From NCBI GenBank assembly GCA_036346375.1, contig CM070508.1, forward strand, positions 39,576,862-39,640,861: a stretch of 64,000 nt of DNA, written 5' to 3'. The number at the start of each line of letters is the position of its first letter. The stretch's first letter is position 1. Of this stretch, positions 31,241 to 42,011 are shown piece by piece. Both the position numbers and the translations under genes were made by a program. The notes beneath the pieces were generated by a model. That model ran no database searches. It was not told the DNA's origin and worked only from the letters and a program-made list of their open reading frames with translations. This DNA is from Guadua angustifolia. Taxonomy: Eukaryota; Streptophyta; Magnoliopsida; Poales; Poaceae.

Positions 31241-32714
31241 TGAGGGATTTTTCAATCACAATCCTGGTTGTCAAGTGTCCAAAAGAAAGAGGAATCAATT
31301 CAAATACTTCTTTTCTAAAAGAGATCAAGCCAAAACACAAAAGTCTCTTTTAGAAAAGCAAAAGCAGATATTTCCAGAATCTGTCTTTAATTTGAACAGG
31401 AGGTTGGTGGGTTTCTGCTGCTCACAAAATTATGAGAAATTTTCTCCCTATGAGAAGATGAGTCATGAAGCTCTCCACCAAAATTCAGATCAAAAAGCCA
31501 AGTAGAAAAATCATCATATATCTATGAACACAGACAGTTAGAAACTTCGGGCAGAAAATTTGGGGCTCGGTTTTCACTTCATAGCACCCAAACGGTGAAA
31601 CCAGTGGACTCCAAACTTTTTTTAAAGATGAGTATAGGAGTCCCACACAATCTCCAACAAGAATCACTCAATAAGGATTTTTTTAGATTTTTCTAAAAAT
31701 CAAAGACTAACTGCTGCGCGAAAAACAAGTTCTGGACAGAACTGGAACTTGAAAGAAGAGATGATCTCTACTCAATCAAAGAGTGCAAAAGAGATGTAAA
31801 ACCATATGAACACACTCAAAACATCCAAGATCAGCATTTAGAAGGAGGGAGGCAAATCCAAATTGCATGAATGTAGATTGCGGAAAGTAAATGCGTAATG
31901 TAAATGCTGAATTTAAATTATGTAAAGTAAAGACATAATGTAAATGCGAATTTAAATTCACAATGATGCAAAGAAATTTCTTTGTATTTCTGGTGGAAGG
32001 TTTACAAAGCCTCACTTCATGTGGGCAAAGCTCAAAGGAGCAACTCAAACCTTCAAGGAGGAGGCCACCCTCCACCCCTATTTATACAACTCTTGGGTCA
32101 CCTACCACCCTTGGATGAGTCCCTCAACCCTAGGACACTCATTTAAGGGCTAGGATTAACCCACTCACACAGCCATGCAGGCTAACCCAAAACCCACACA
32201 CATGCCGGGTTTTCTTGCACGGTTTTCAAAGCATACTACCTAGACCCGCTAACCTATCAACTAGACCGCAATCCGACGGCCCTCATTGATCCACGCGCAT
32301 CTAGCTAGCATCATCTCCTTTCCTTATCTTCTTGGCTTGCCGGACTCCGCCTCCGGTCATCTTCGGCGATCTCCGACCGTCTCGACCTCCGACGCCTCGC
32401 CTAGTCCCGGTCATCCTCCGCCTCACCATGACCTAGCACCGCCGCCTGCAACCATCAAAGACAAGGAAAACCTTTCACATAGTAATGCCCACAAATATTT
32501 TCAATGATTATCCCACAATCATTAATCAATCATAATTAAGCCCAATGGTGCGGTGCTATCGCCTCTGTGCCGTAGCACTAGGAAAAGCAACCAACACTCA
32601 AATTGCTTCAATTTGAAGATCCAATTCAAATCAAACTCAATTTCGAATCAAACCAAACTCAACACTTGTCAATTATTCATCACACACAATGATAGACCTC
32701 CACATGGTCTTTCA
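31241..32714 (-). repeat. 3' LTR of Copia-1
   Basis: On the plus strand the LTR ends TGGTCTTTCA at 32714, followed by ATCTCCCCCTTGATG (polypurine tract on the minus strand), exactly as in Copia-2. From about 31840 it aligns with the Copia-2 LTR (GGCAAATCCAAATT-type block). The first 600 bases do not align well, so the outer boundary is uncertain. Confidence 0.65.
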
Positions 32715-34559
32715 ATCTCCCCCTTGATGAGTATATTGACAAACACATGAAAAGGCATAAGTTTGAGTTTGAAGGAGAAGAAGAAAGCAATTTGAATGCA
32801 AAGCGAAACTCGGTCCAGAGAGAAGGAAATAATATCATGACCAAGTTGGCTAGAAAGATTTTTAGAGCAATATAAAAGAAAGAGCAAGTTTTCCACAAAA
32901 GCTCTAAAATATCCAATAAAACTCACAATGAACACTCGAATATGCTTATGATCATAAAAATTTGCAATTGTCACAAAGATCATAAGAATCAAGGTGGATT
33001 AGAATTTTTCCTTTGAAGATGCCTTTTCTACATTTTCTCCCCCTTTTGGCAATATAGGCATCAAAATTTTTTTTTCTTTTATCCCCCTTTGAATATGTAT
33101 GCATGAGATGCAACCTAAGGAGCTTTGAAGATTATCCAACTGATCATAATGACAAGATATGACACCAAGCTAATCAATTGAGAAAATGACTAAACTTGGA
33201 TGTCTCCAAGAACAAATTCATTTTGCTCACAAGCTTTGTTTACAAGATTTTATTTTAACAAGATTGGAACAAGTGCAAAACTTAGCAAAAGTTTCAAAGC
33301 TAGAAGCAAACACCACTCATAGGATCAAATGGAAAACCTAGAGTTCAACCTACTCAACACTTTGGGAAATCTAGAAGTGCATACAAGGTCCTTCGAGCTC
33401 ATTTTCCATATAATGTGACTTTTGCCTTAGTATTTGAAAAGACATAGCGGGTGCAAATGTTTGACATAATTTGCATTCTTTACCCACATATGTTTTTTGT
33501 TTATTTGCATTTTTCAAGAGTAATTGACTCATGCCATCTTCGACCATCTCAAGAAGAACTCTTAAGAGGATGGTCTTGGTCATACACGATGCATTCCAAG
33601 TTCATCCCAAGTGCAATGGGAGGCGCCTCGTGAATGCAAAGTGTTGAGATCAATTTTGCACAAAAGAGTCAATTTTTGTTTTCATTTTAGCACATATGAG
33701 CAATTGGAAGGACTCAAGTATGGATCAAGCTAGTTTCACCCAAGTTGCTATAGGGACTCTAGAGAACTCCAAAATTTCACAAATCATGGTAAATACCTCT
33801 AGAGACTAAACTTAGCAAGAAAAAGCAACATGTTTCATCAAGTTTTTCAGCTTAAAACTTTCAATTTTCAAATTTTAACAAGCTTAGCATGATGGATGAA
33901 CTTGGACAACCCGAAGCTAGTGATTTTCTTCAAAAGATGTAGCAAGGTGCATTACATGAAGATTGAGTCAATTGCATAATAGACAAAGCTCATAAAACAA
34001 AAGAAAATGCAGTCTATATGCAATGCATCCACAGGTTCCCAAACTCCCCCTCAACATGTGAATCAATTTTAAGCCCAAATTTGGTTCAAATTGAGTTATT
34101 AGCAGAATTAGGCAAATGAGAAACTCAAGAACTCAATCGAAGCCAAAAATATAGAAATGAGGAGAGAAAGATTGAGAAACTGCAAACTGGGTGACTATAG
34201 AGTATAGAAAAGATAGCAGAGAACACTAGGCTCAAACTCGCTCTCATCTTCCCCAATGACTGACAAAGGAAAGCTAGCTCTCAAACTCCGGCCAGAGCAA
34301 ACATGCACTGCCTACCAGGGGCCCAACACCTGCTAGACCTACAAGACTGTGAGTGAGCTCAACCGAGAAGAAGAGAATAGCATCCTAAAGCATAAGATGA
34401 GAGGTCCATGCCGAGGCATGCCATAAGTCTAGGTGAAGTGAACTCAGAACTCTAGAAAATAAAACCCATAGCACCCAGAACAAGACAAAAGAAGGGAAAA
34501 ATTGGAAGAAAATATATACAAATAATACATAAAGTACAAACCAGCTCCCCCTCACAATA
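32715..34559 (-). other. Long noncoding region between LTR and pol of Copia-1
   Basis: About 1.85 kb, AT-rich, without ORFs of interest, colinear with 53667-55526 in Copia-2. SIRE-type elements often carry an env-like ORF here; none is recognisable. CAGCTCCCCCTCACAATAA near 34541 is a second polypurine-like tract, just past the pol stop. Confidence 0.6.
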
Positions 34560-37250
34560 AACCGTAAGGGCACACAACTCCAAGCTCACTCCTCAGGGCA
34601 ACAAACCTAGAGCTATCCAAAGGCTTGGTAAAGATATCGGCCAACTGGTGGTCACTCTACACAAACTGAAGCACTATGTCTCCTTTCTCCACATGGTCTC
34701 TAAGGAAGTGATATCTAATATCAATGTGCTTGGTCCGGAGTGTTTGACTTGGGTTCTTGGCAATGCAAATAGCGAAGTGTTATCACGTAAAAGTGGAACA
34801 CTCTCTATCTCTAACCCAAAGTCCCGCAAGGTCGATCTCATCCAGAGCACACTGCTACAAAGAATCGGTGCAGAGAACATACTCGCCCTCGGTGGATCAG
34901 GCGACTCGGACCGCTTCTTAGACGACCAAGAAACAAGAGAAGTGCCAATGAATTGGCAAGTGCGAAGTGTTCTTCCTATCTATCCTACACCGCAAAGTCA
35001 AGATCGGAAAAGGCTCTAAGGGATAGACAAGAGGAAGAAGAGTACCAGATACCATAATCGGTGGTAGCTCAAGGTACCTAAAGATGCGCTTCACCTTTGG
35101 CGATGAGAGACACGAGGAGAAGCTCGAAAACGAGCGCACATACACACAACAAAGTGTATGTCCGGCCATGAGGCAGAAGATACAAGAGGGAGCCAATCAT
35201 GCTCCGAACTCCTTTGATCAAGCGAGGCTCACCATCCTCATCGGGCTCGAGGACAGAAGCAGGCCATAGAGTCATCACGGCTTCCCATCGGACATATCAA
35301 ACCGTTTCAGAGGTCCCGAGTGTACTTACCTTGGTGTAGGAAAGTACCTCCGAGTCCGCTTGATTTGAAGCCAAGAAAGTAGCTCAACTCACCCATCATA
35401 CTCATCTCAAATTCGTGCTCATCACTTCGAAAAATGAGACACAAGAGACCGAGATGAGCCACCAAAGATAATATCGCCCACATAAACTGGACGAGAAGGA
35501 AATGAGAATCTCGTGTGTCGATGAATAGAGTTTTGTCTACTATACCCATTTTGAAACCATGATCGAGAAGATAGGACTTAAGCCTCTCATACCAAGCTCT
35601 AGGGGCTGCTTAAGTCCATACAAGGCTTTGGAAAGCTTGTAGACATGGTTCGGGTATTTGGGGTTCTCAAACTCGGAGGTTGCTTGACATACACCTCTTC
35701 CTCAATGAAGCCATTGAGAAATGCACTCTTGACATCCATTTGATAGAGCTTGAAGCCCGGGATGCGAGAAAATGCAAGCAGATTCTAATAGCCTCTAGTC
35801 TAGCTACAGGGCAAAGGTCTCCTCAAAGTCAAGACCCTCAACCTGAGTGAAACCCCTGTGCAACTAGCCTAGCCTTGTTAAGTAACGACAACCCCATCCT
35901 CACTCTGCTTGTTTTTGAACACCCACTTGGTCCCAATGACATTATGACCAGATGGGGCTCTACAAGCCGCCAAACTTTGTTCCTCTCAAAGTTTTCCAGT
36001 TCCTCATGCATAGCATTAATCCATGATTCATCGGATAATGCATGAGTAACATCCTTTGGCTCAAAAGAGGCAACAAAGGCAGAGTGAAGGCAGAAGAAGA
36101 TAAGCCTGATTTTGAGCGTGTCACCGCTCAAACAGATCACCAATGATCCGCTTCGGTGGATGAGAATGTTGAATGTGGCGAGGAGGACCGTATAGAGTGG
36201 CCTCTACCTCTTGAGGAGAAGAGGTAGGAACAGAGCCACTCACCAAGGAGAGTCTCAAGGCAAAGGCCGATCTTCCCGAGGTGCGAAATGGAAACAGAGG
36301 CACCTCGGTGAAGAGGAGGCTGGATCGTGGAACACCATCATCTCCATCATCCTCATCCTCTACAAAGATGGTCTCGGAGGGATAAGAAGAGCTCGAAATA
36401 TCGTGTCTAGCACTGGCTAGCCTCATCAAAGGTCACGCCACAGTCTCTATGATCCTATTCGCATCACAACCTGCACCCTATAGCTACGAGAAGAAGTCGA
36501 GTAACCCGTAAAAATACCATCGAAGAACGAGACTCAAACTTATCTAGGTTACTGACTTCAAGATGAAACACTTGCAACCAAAAACGCTAAAATGAGAAAC
36601 ACCGGGCTTCGCCCATACCTCAACTCATAAGAAGTGCGATGCAAATGTGCTCTCAAGAAAACGCGATTGGAAACATGACAAGCAAGAGATATAGCCTCAT
36701 TTCAAAACTTCCTAGGAGTATCAGACTCGTCTAGCATCGTCCCGCCATCTCAACCAAGGTCCTATTCTTCCTTTCCACTACGCCATTTTGTTGAGGGACG
36801 ATGGAGAGGAGAACCGATGCTCTAACCTGCACTCACACAGAAACTCTCAAAGTAGGAGTTCTTGAACTCGGCCATTATCATCTGCAGATAGCTCGTAATG
36901 CACCGGGAGCTCAATAGACAACCTACTAACAAATCCTCAAGTGAGAAAAGTCTCATCCTTCGAGGCCATGAAAAATACCCAAGAATACCTCGAAAAATCA
37001 TCAACAATGACAAGGACATACCACTTCCCTCCCGCCGATCAGACTCTAGCCGACCAACAAAGGTCCATGTGTAAAAAGCGTCTGGTGCATCACCATCACT
37101 ACGGTGGATCGGAGGATGAGAAGCAAGAACTATCTTGCCATGTCGGCGGGGAGAGCAAACTAAGTCTTTGACCATCTTGAGTTTGGGCAAACCACTTAAT
37201 AAGATCGCGGTCGCTAACTCGTCAAATGATCAAAACCAATGTGACCAAGT
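34560..37250 (-). pseudogene. Copia-1 pol (integrase, RT, RNase H), heavily frameshifted
   Basis: Minus-strand pieces in order: the KLKMVKDLVCSPRRHGK pre-integrase motif and an EFKNSYFESFC integrase-core segment (36822-37190); SDESWINAMHEELENFERNK, the start of the Copia RT domain, and NKARLVAQGF (35838-36143); FEMSMMGELSYFLG from the RT thumb side (35400-35500); LWMRSTLRDFGLEIESVPL from RNase H (34674-34880). Pol would copy and integrate the element. Frame changes occur every 50-150 bases, far more than in Copia-2. Confidence 0.75.
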
Positions 37251-38399
37251 CTCCTATGCCGAAGGAGAGATCACGGACTCGTATAATCAAACACCAAGAG
37301 AGTCTCCGAAGAAACAGAAAAATCAGCACGAAAGACTCTCCCAAATCTAGAAATCCCGCAAACTAACTCTCCGATGAATCGAGGATTCTACAAGACACTC
37401 TTGAAGCTTACCTCGAAAGAGTCATCGATAAGTTTGGAAACGTAAAGCGATTGTATTGCGTTTACTTACTAAGGCAACATCTTTAAGAATAAAACTTTCA
37501 TTAATGCAGATGGTACCTTTTGCAATGACCCTACTCGAAGACGCATCCCCAAAGGTGATCAACTCATCAACGGGGCTCGGACTAGGAAGAGAACTAACGA
37601 GAATCTCCGGTCATATGGCGAGAACAACCGAGTCAACAATCCAAACATCTCCTTCCCCATCCGATTTAACCCGATCAAGTCGAAGAGAAGACTCAAGATC
37701 GATAAAGTGAAGACTTGGGAACCCAATATGAATTACACGACGCCTCAAAGTACCAGCCACAAAAGAAGAAGATCGACTCTAGTGTCTCTCGACGCTCAAC
37801 TCTAACAAGATCGAAGAAGCAACAGAGTGGAAGATCTAGGAGTATCCTTTGGTTTGGCTCATTGTGGTGCAAATTTGGACCATCCCAATGAGGTCGCCTA
37901 AATCTCCTACCGAAAACACCTCACGCACGATATCTACCTCGATGGGAAAAATGAGGAATATCAAGAGGACGGCGAAAGATCGACCACGAGCAACTCGAAC
38001 TAAAACTCGATCAACAAAGATGAAAACCGAGTCTCGGATATCGCCCAAAAACAAAGCGACTTTCTAACTCGTTTAGAAGCGGTCGTGTTTTAGGAGCACT
38101 CGTAGTGCAGGGATGACCTGAATACCCCTAAGTGCAGCAACACGCCATGCTCGGTGATCTTGGCGCGTCTAAAACAGAAATCTACTAGGTGACCATCCTT
38201 CTTACTGAAGGTGCATGTGTACTTTGCCTTGTTAGAGGCGTATAACAGAGAAGCCTCCTTCAGTCAAGTCCCATGGACCACACCAAGAGACCTAAACAGT
38301 GGTGCTCACCATGGGAGCAACCACAATCTCACCACTCTTGGAAGCACGCATAACTGAAGGCGGATGCGCTGCGTGCGTGCTCCAAGTAATCAAATCCTA

Positions 38400-40320
38400 G
38401 ACCTTGATTGAATCTGCTAACCTTGGGTGGTCTAGAATGAGATTGAGCTTCTTCTTGCCTCCAACAAATTTCTCAAGAGTGCTCATGAGATATTCACACT
38501 CCCGAAGAGAGAGGCACAAGAAGAGCAAGGGAAGGAGTAGAAGAAGAGCCGGAAGAAGAGGATTGAATAACGCTGCATATTGTTCCCTATACACTACCGC
38601 CTCAAATTTGAGAGACTCACAGAAGCACAAGAAGCATTTCTAATTCTACCAACCGGCCTTTATCTTCTTCCTAAGCTCTGCGTGGACCTTATCCACGTCA
38701 TCCTTAACCCCAATACACGAAAGCAATCATTATCCGACTTAACTAGTAAGTCCTTAGCAAGTTGTGCACACTTGGCATTCAAAGCTTCATTATCAATTTT
38801 TAGTTGCTTCTGACCCTCACATGAGCTGACTGGGTCCTTAGAAGCATGCAATTCAAGTTCATCATTTCTAGTAGAAAGCTTCCTAAGGTGACAACCCATG
38901 GCATCAATTTCAGCAAGTAGCTTAGGGCAATTTTCACAAGATGCAGTTGTGTGAGTATGAAGAAAATTATCATCAATAGGAATAGGATCAATAGAACATG
39001 TACTAGCATCCTTCAACCTAAGAGCCTCAAGATCAGAAACCACACTATTATGCAGGGTCCTTAGGTTCTCCAACTCCTCAAGCAAAGCATCACAGAGAGT
39101 ACAACTATCGAGTCTCAGAGGAACATGATTTAAGTGAAGCTAACTCCGAGACAATCTATCTACCTCCTTCTCTAACTCGTAACACCTCGACCTAACCTTA
39201 GCATGAAACTTGCCTAATTTACGAAGGCATCATTTAACTCGTCAGAGGTGGGTACCTCATCCATGTCGCCAGACAAATGGAGTCGCCACTTCAATGGCGC
39301 CGCCATGAAGCACATGCCGAGAAGTCGCCGCCTTTCTTCTCTTGCGGATCATCCTCGCCTTGCCGCTCCATGTCTCCGTGTCGGAGAGGTTGATGTCGCC
39401 GAGGGCGGCGAGGACGCCGTGGAAGAGCTTCTTGTTTTGGAGAAGTTGCGGTACTTCTTCTCGCCACGGTTCACGAACCGGAGGCTTCTTGTTGCAGTTC
39501 TTGTCGGTGTAGTCGTTTTTGCCCAAACCACGACGCCGTTTTTGCCCTTCTCGGCTTAGGGCGGTTCGCTCAATGTGGTTGGGGCCACCACACTCAAGCG
39601 GTGATCATGCCACCTCTCTTCTCTCTCTCACTCTCTTGTAAATATTGGAAAATTTTCGAGCGACAAGAGCAAGCTCATTTTCTCGAAATTGTTCCGAATT
39701 TCATCGCTACATCGCAAAGAGCGAGAGAGAAAAACCGTAGCAAAGTCAAGAGAAAATCCGAAGAGGACCCAATGGGATCGGTGACCAAAGCCATCGACAG
39801 AGATTTCGCTCTTCCGAGAGACGACATCAATCTCATGAGTCTTGAGGCGGAATAAAGCCCGCCAAGAGTCGAGTCGATAAATCGCTGGTGTCCTTGATGG
39901 TGGTCACCTTCATCTCCCAAACCCGAAGGTCGAGTCGCGGTCAAGAAATGCCGAGCATTGTCCGAATCAGTATATACAACCGATCGCTCGGAGGTCGCCA
40001 AAATCTTGGTAAACCGACCAAAGCACTCATCGAGACTCTCACCAGCGTTGTTCAAATTTGTTGTACTCGCTGAATCGTCTGCCTCACGGTCTTGATTTGA
40101 GTAGTGCCCTCATGGTAAGCATCGAGGGTTACCCAAATCTCGTGGGCGGAGCGAAGGTGAGAAATCCGATCATACTCATCTTGCCGAGTCCTCAGATGAG
40201 AATGTTCTCGCCTTAGCATTTGCCTCAACGTCACCATATTGCCGTACCGTGACGTTCTCATCGCCAGAACCTCATATGGGAGCTTCACCTTCGCCATATC
40301 AGAAGCCACAGGCAATGATG
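38400..40320 (-). pseudogene. Copia-1 gag remnant
   Basis: Near the 5' end on the minus strand, VKLPYEVLAMRTSRYGNMV and SAHEIWVTLDAYHEGTTQI (40052-40315) are the Copia Gag start (DUF4219/UBN2-like, W-L--YHEGT). ESLDECFGRFTKI follows near 40040. At 38660-39085 a coiled-coil-like Leu/Glu-rich segment (LEELENLRTLHNSVVSDLEA) contains CENCPKLLAEID. Such a long Gag tail is typical of SIRE elements. The gene is broken by frameshifts. Confidence 0.7.
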
Positions 40321-40441
40321 TATGACTCCATCCGGATTTCCAAAAGGAAAATCAACACCGTAAAAAATTGGAGGCTTGGTGGAATATTTGTCCGTCGCCA
40401 TGGCTCTTGAGACCGGTCAAGATCTATGGAAGAGCAAAACC

Positions 40442-40454
40442 GGCTCTGATACCA
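40442..40454 (-). promoter_or_regulatory. Primer-binding site of Copia-1
   Basis: On the minus strand TGGTATCAGAGCC is complementary to the 3' end of initiator methionine tRNA, the standard Copia primer. It lies two bases inside the LTR end TTCA, which fixes the 5' LTR boundary at 40457. Confidence 0.9.
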
Positions 40455-40458
40455 ATTG

Positions 40459-40890
40459 AAGGATAGTGTGCCCTAGTCGCTCCTCTCTCCCAAGCCTCAT
40501 GTAACCTACTCTCTTCGCTTATATGAGGAGAGGCGGGACCTTTAGGGAGGGGAGCGCGCTCTCTTTCACGAACCAAAAACTCCCTCTGTCTACCTAGCGT
40601 CCGGCTCGCTCCCCCGATCCGAGCGGTCGGACGAAGCTCCCGAGCTCCCCCGCGCAGACGAGCGCTAAGGGCATGTCCTTAGTCCTCGCATGTAATCCGC
40701 CATACCCCGATCAACGAGATCCTCCGCCATGAACTGGAAGTAGGGATGTTCAGCCCAAACCAGTATACATCTGAGACTCCCTTGTCCGATCAAATGCGCA
40801 TTCGAGACTCCGTGAGTCAACCATCAAGGAGAGGGGGCGCGCGGCCCCTTAACCTACAAATACGCCTGCCGGTTTTCCGAAATGCCGACA
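40459..40890 (+). repeat. 5' LTR of Gypsy-2
   Basis: The LTR begins AAGGATAGTGTGCCC (the TG start may be at 40457 or 40467) and ends AATGCCGACA. It holds a TATA-like TTATATGAGGAG at about 40519 and closely matches the right LTR. Confidence 0.85.
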
Positions 40891-41437
40891 GTTGGCGCGG
40901 AAGGTAGGGGTCTCGCGCGTCATCGTCTTCGTCTCCAGACTCCTGATCATCTCCTTGATGGCCTCTTCCGCCTGCAACGGCACGTTCTTAACCCGGAGCC
41001 GGATCGGGATCTTCTAGAAGTACATGTGAAGCGGGCCGAAGGAGGCGGCTCCCGTTCACCACCCAAAGGGGTGTCCGCAGCCGCCACGCCACTCCAAGGA
41101 TCCCCGCGGGGAGGACCCTTCACCACTATGAAGGTTCCCCAACTCGCCACCGTTCGACCTGAAGATCCAGATGGCAACATTGCACCCGGCGCACGGAGTA
41201 TGGAAGGGATTAGCGCTGGGACCTACGCTCTGGCCATCCCCTCGGCTCCTAAAGGCTATGGTGATTCAGCGGGTGATATTCGTGAAGGAAAGAGGCAAGA
41301 TATTAAGAAAGATGTCCAAAACATCGCATCACATGAGAACAAAAGAAGGCGGAGGCGCCAGGAGGTTCCTTAGCCGGAGGCGTCGTGCCAAGATCCGAGC
41401 CGCCGCCGCCACAACGACGCCCCTCGCGCGCAACCTT

Positions 41438-41983
41438 CTATCGCCTCTCGCACCCTGGCTCGAATCGGGCTCGCGTCTCCTTCGATTCCGGCGACGGCCG
41501 CCATCGGGTCGAAGGTAGAAGGTCATGGCCGGGCGCAAGAAAGCCAAGATGCGTTCGCGACGCCGACGGCGACCCGCCGCTCGCGAGCAGCGCTTCGTGC
41601 AAGGCCAGGGGCAGATCGGCGAGGGCGTCGGCCGCCTGGGTGAGGCCGCGGGCATACCCCGACAGGGTATGGTCCGGTGGTCTCTTCAGCTTCACCCCAA
41701 GCGGCTCCAGGCTCCTCCCTATGCTCTCGAAGGCCGAGCGAAGCATAGGCAGAAGGGCCTCGCGCAAGGCCCGCAGCTCTTCGCGTAATTCGGCTAGCTC
41801 CGTCTCGGCGGCTTCAGCTCGAGCCCGCTGCGACTACGTCTCCTCGCGCTTCTTAGCGAGCTCCTCCCGCGCGGCCCGGGCAAGAGCCCGCTGCTGCGCT
41901 GCCTCCGCCGCAAGGGAAGTGGCCCTCGCAATATGGGCGTTGAGAGAGGCCTCCAGCCGCGCCAATGCGGCGGACAGATCCAT
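41438..41983 (-). pseudogene. Antisense coiled-coil ORF in Gypsy-2
   Basis: Minus-strand frame from ATG at 41983: MDLSAALARLEASLNAHI, then an Ala/Glu/Arg-rich heptad region (AAREELAKKREET*SQRARAEA, AETELAELREELRALREALL), followed by SIGRSLEPLGVKLKRPPD and AADALADLPLALHEALLAS. One TAG interrupts about 180 codons; Gln is the likely original. The composition and the SLEPLGVKL / LHEALLAS motifs resemble the C-terminal part of grass proteins annotated as 'putative gypsy type transposon' (PF04195), by memory only. It runs opposite to the element's LTR orientation. The function is unknown; a coiled coil suggests self-association. Confidence 0.6.
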
Positions 41984-42011
41984 CGTCCGGGTCGCCGCCA
42001 AAGGGGGATGA

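Larger units (their letters stand above)
31241..40457 (-). mobile_element. Copia-1: Ty1/copia (SIRE-like) nested in CACTA-2
   Basis: A minus-strand Copia colinear with Copia-2: 3' LTR to 32714, long noncoding 3' region, RNase H, RT and integrase (34560-37250), gag (38400-40320), then the primer-binding site at 40442-40454. Many short indels and stops break all frames. Only the first few bases of the 5' LTR (TGAAGG at 40457) remain before Gypsy-2 starts. The left end at 31241 (TGAGGGATTTTT) is tentative. Confidence 0.8.

Noticed and set aside
41385..42011. 208-codon plus-strand ORF in Gypsy-2
   Set aside because: It is Ser/Arg/Ala-rich without motif; the opposite strand shows a heptad-rich frame with recognisable text, so this one is a shadow.
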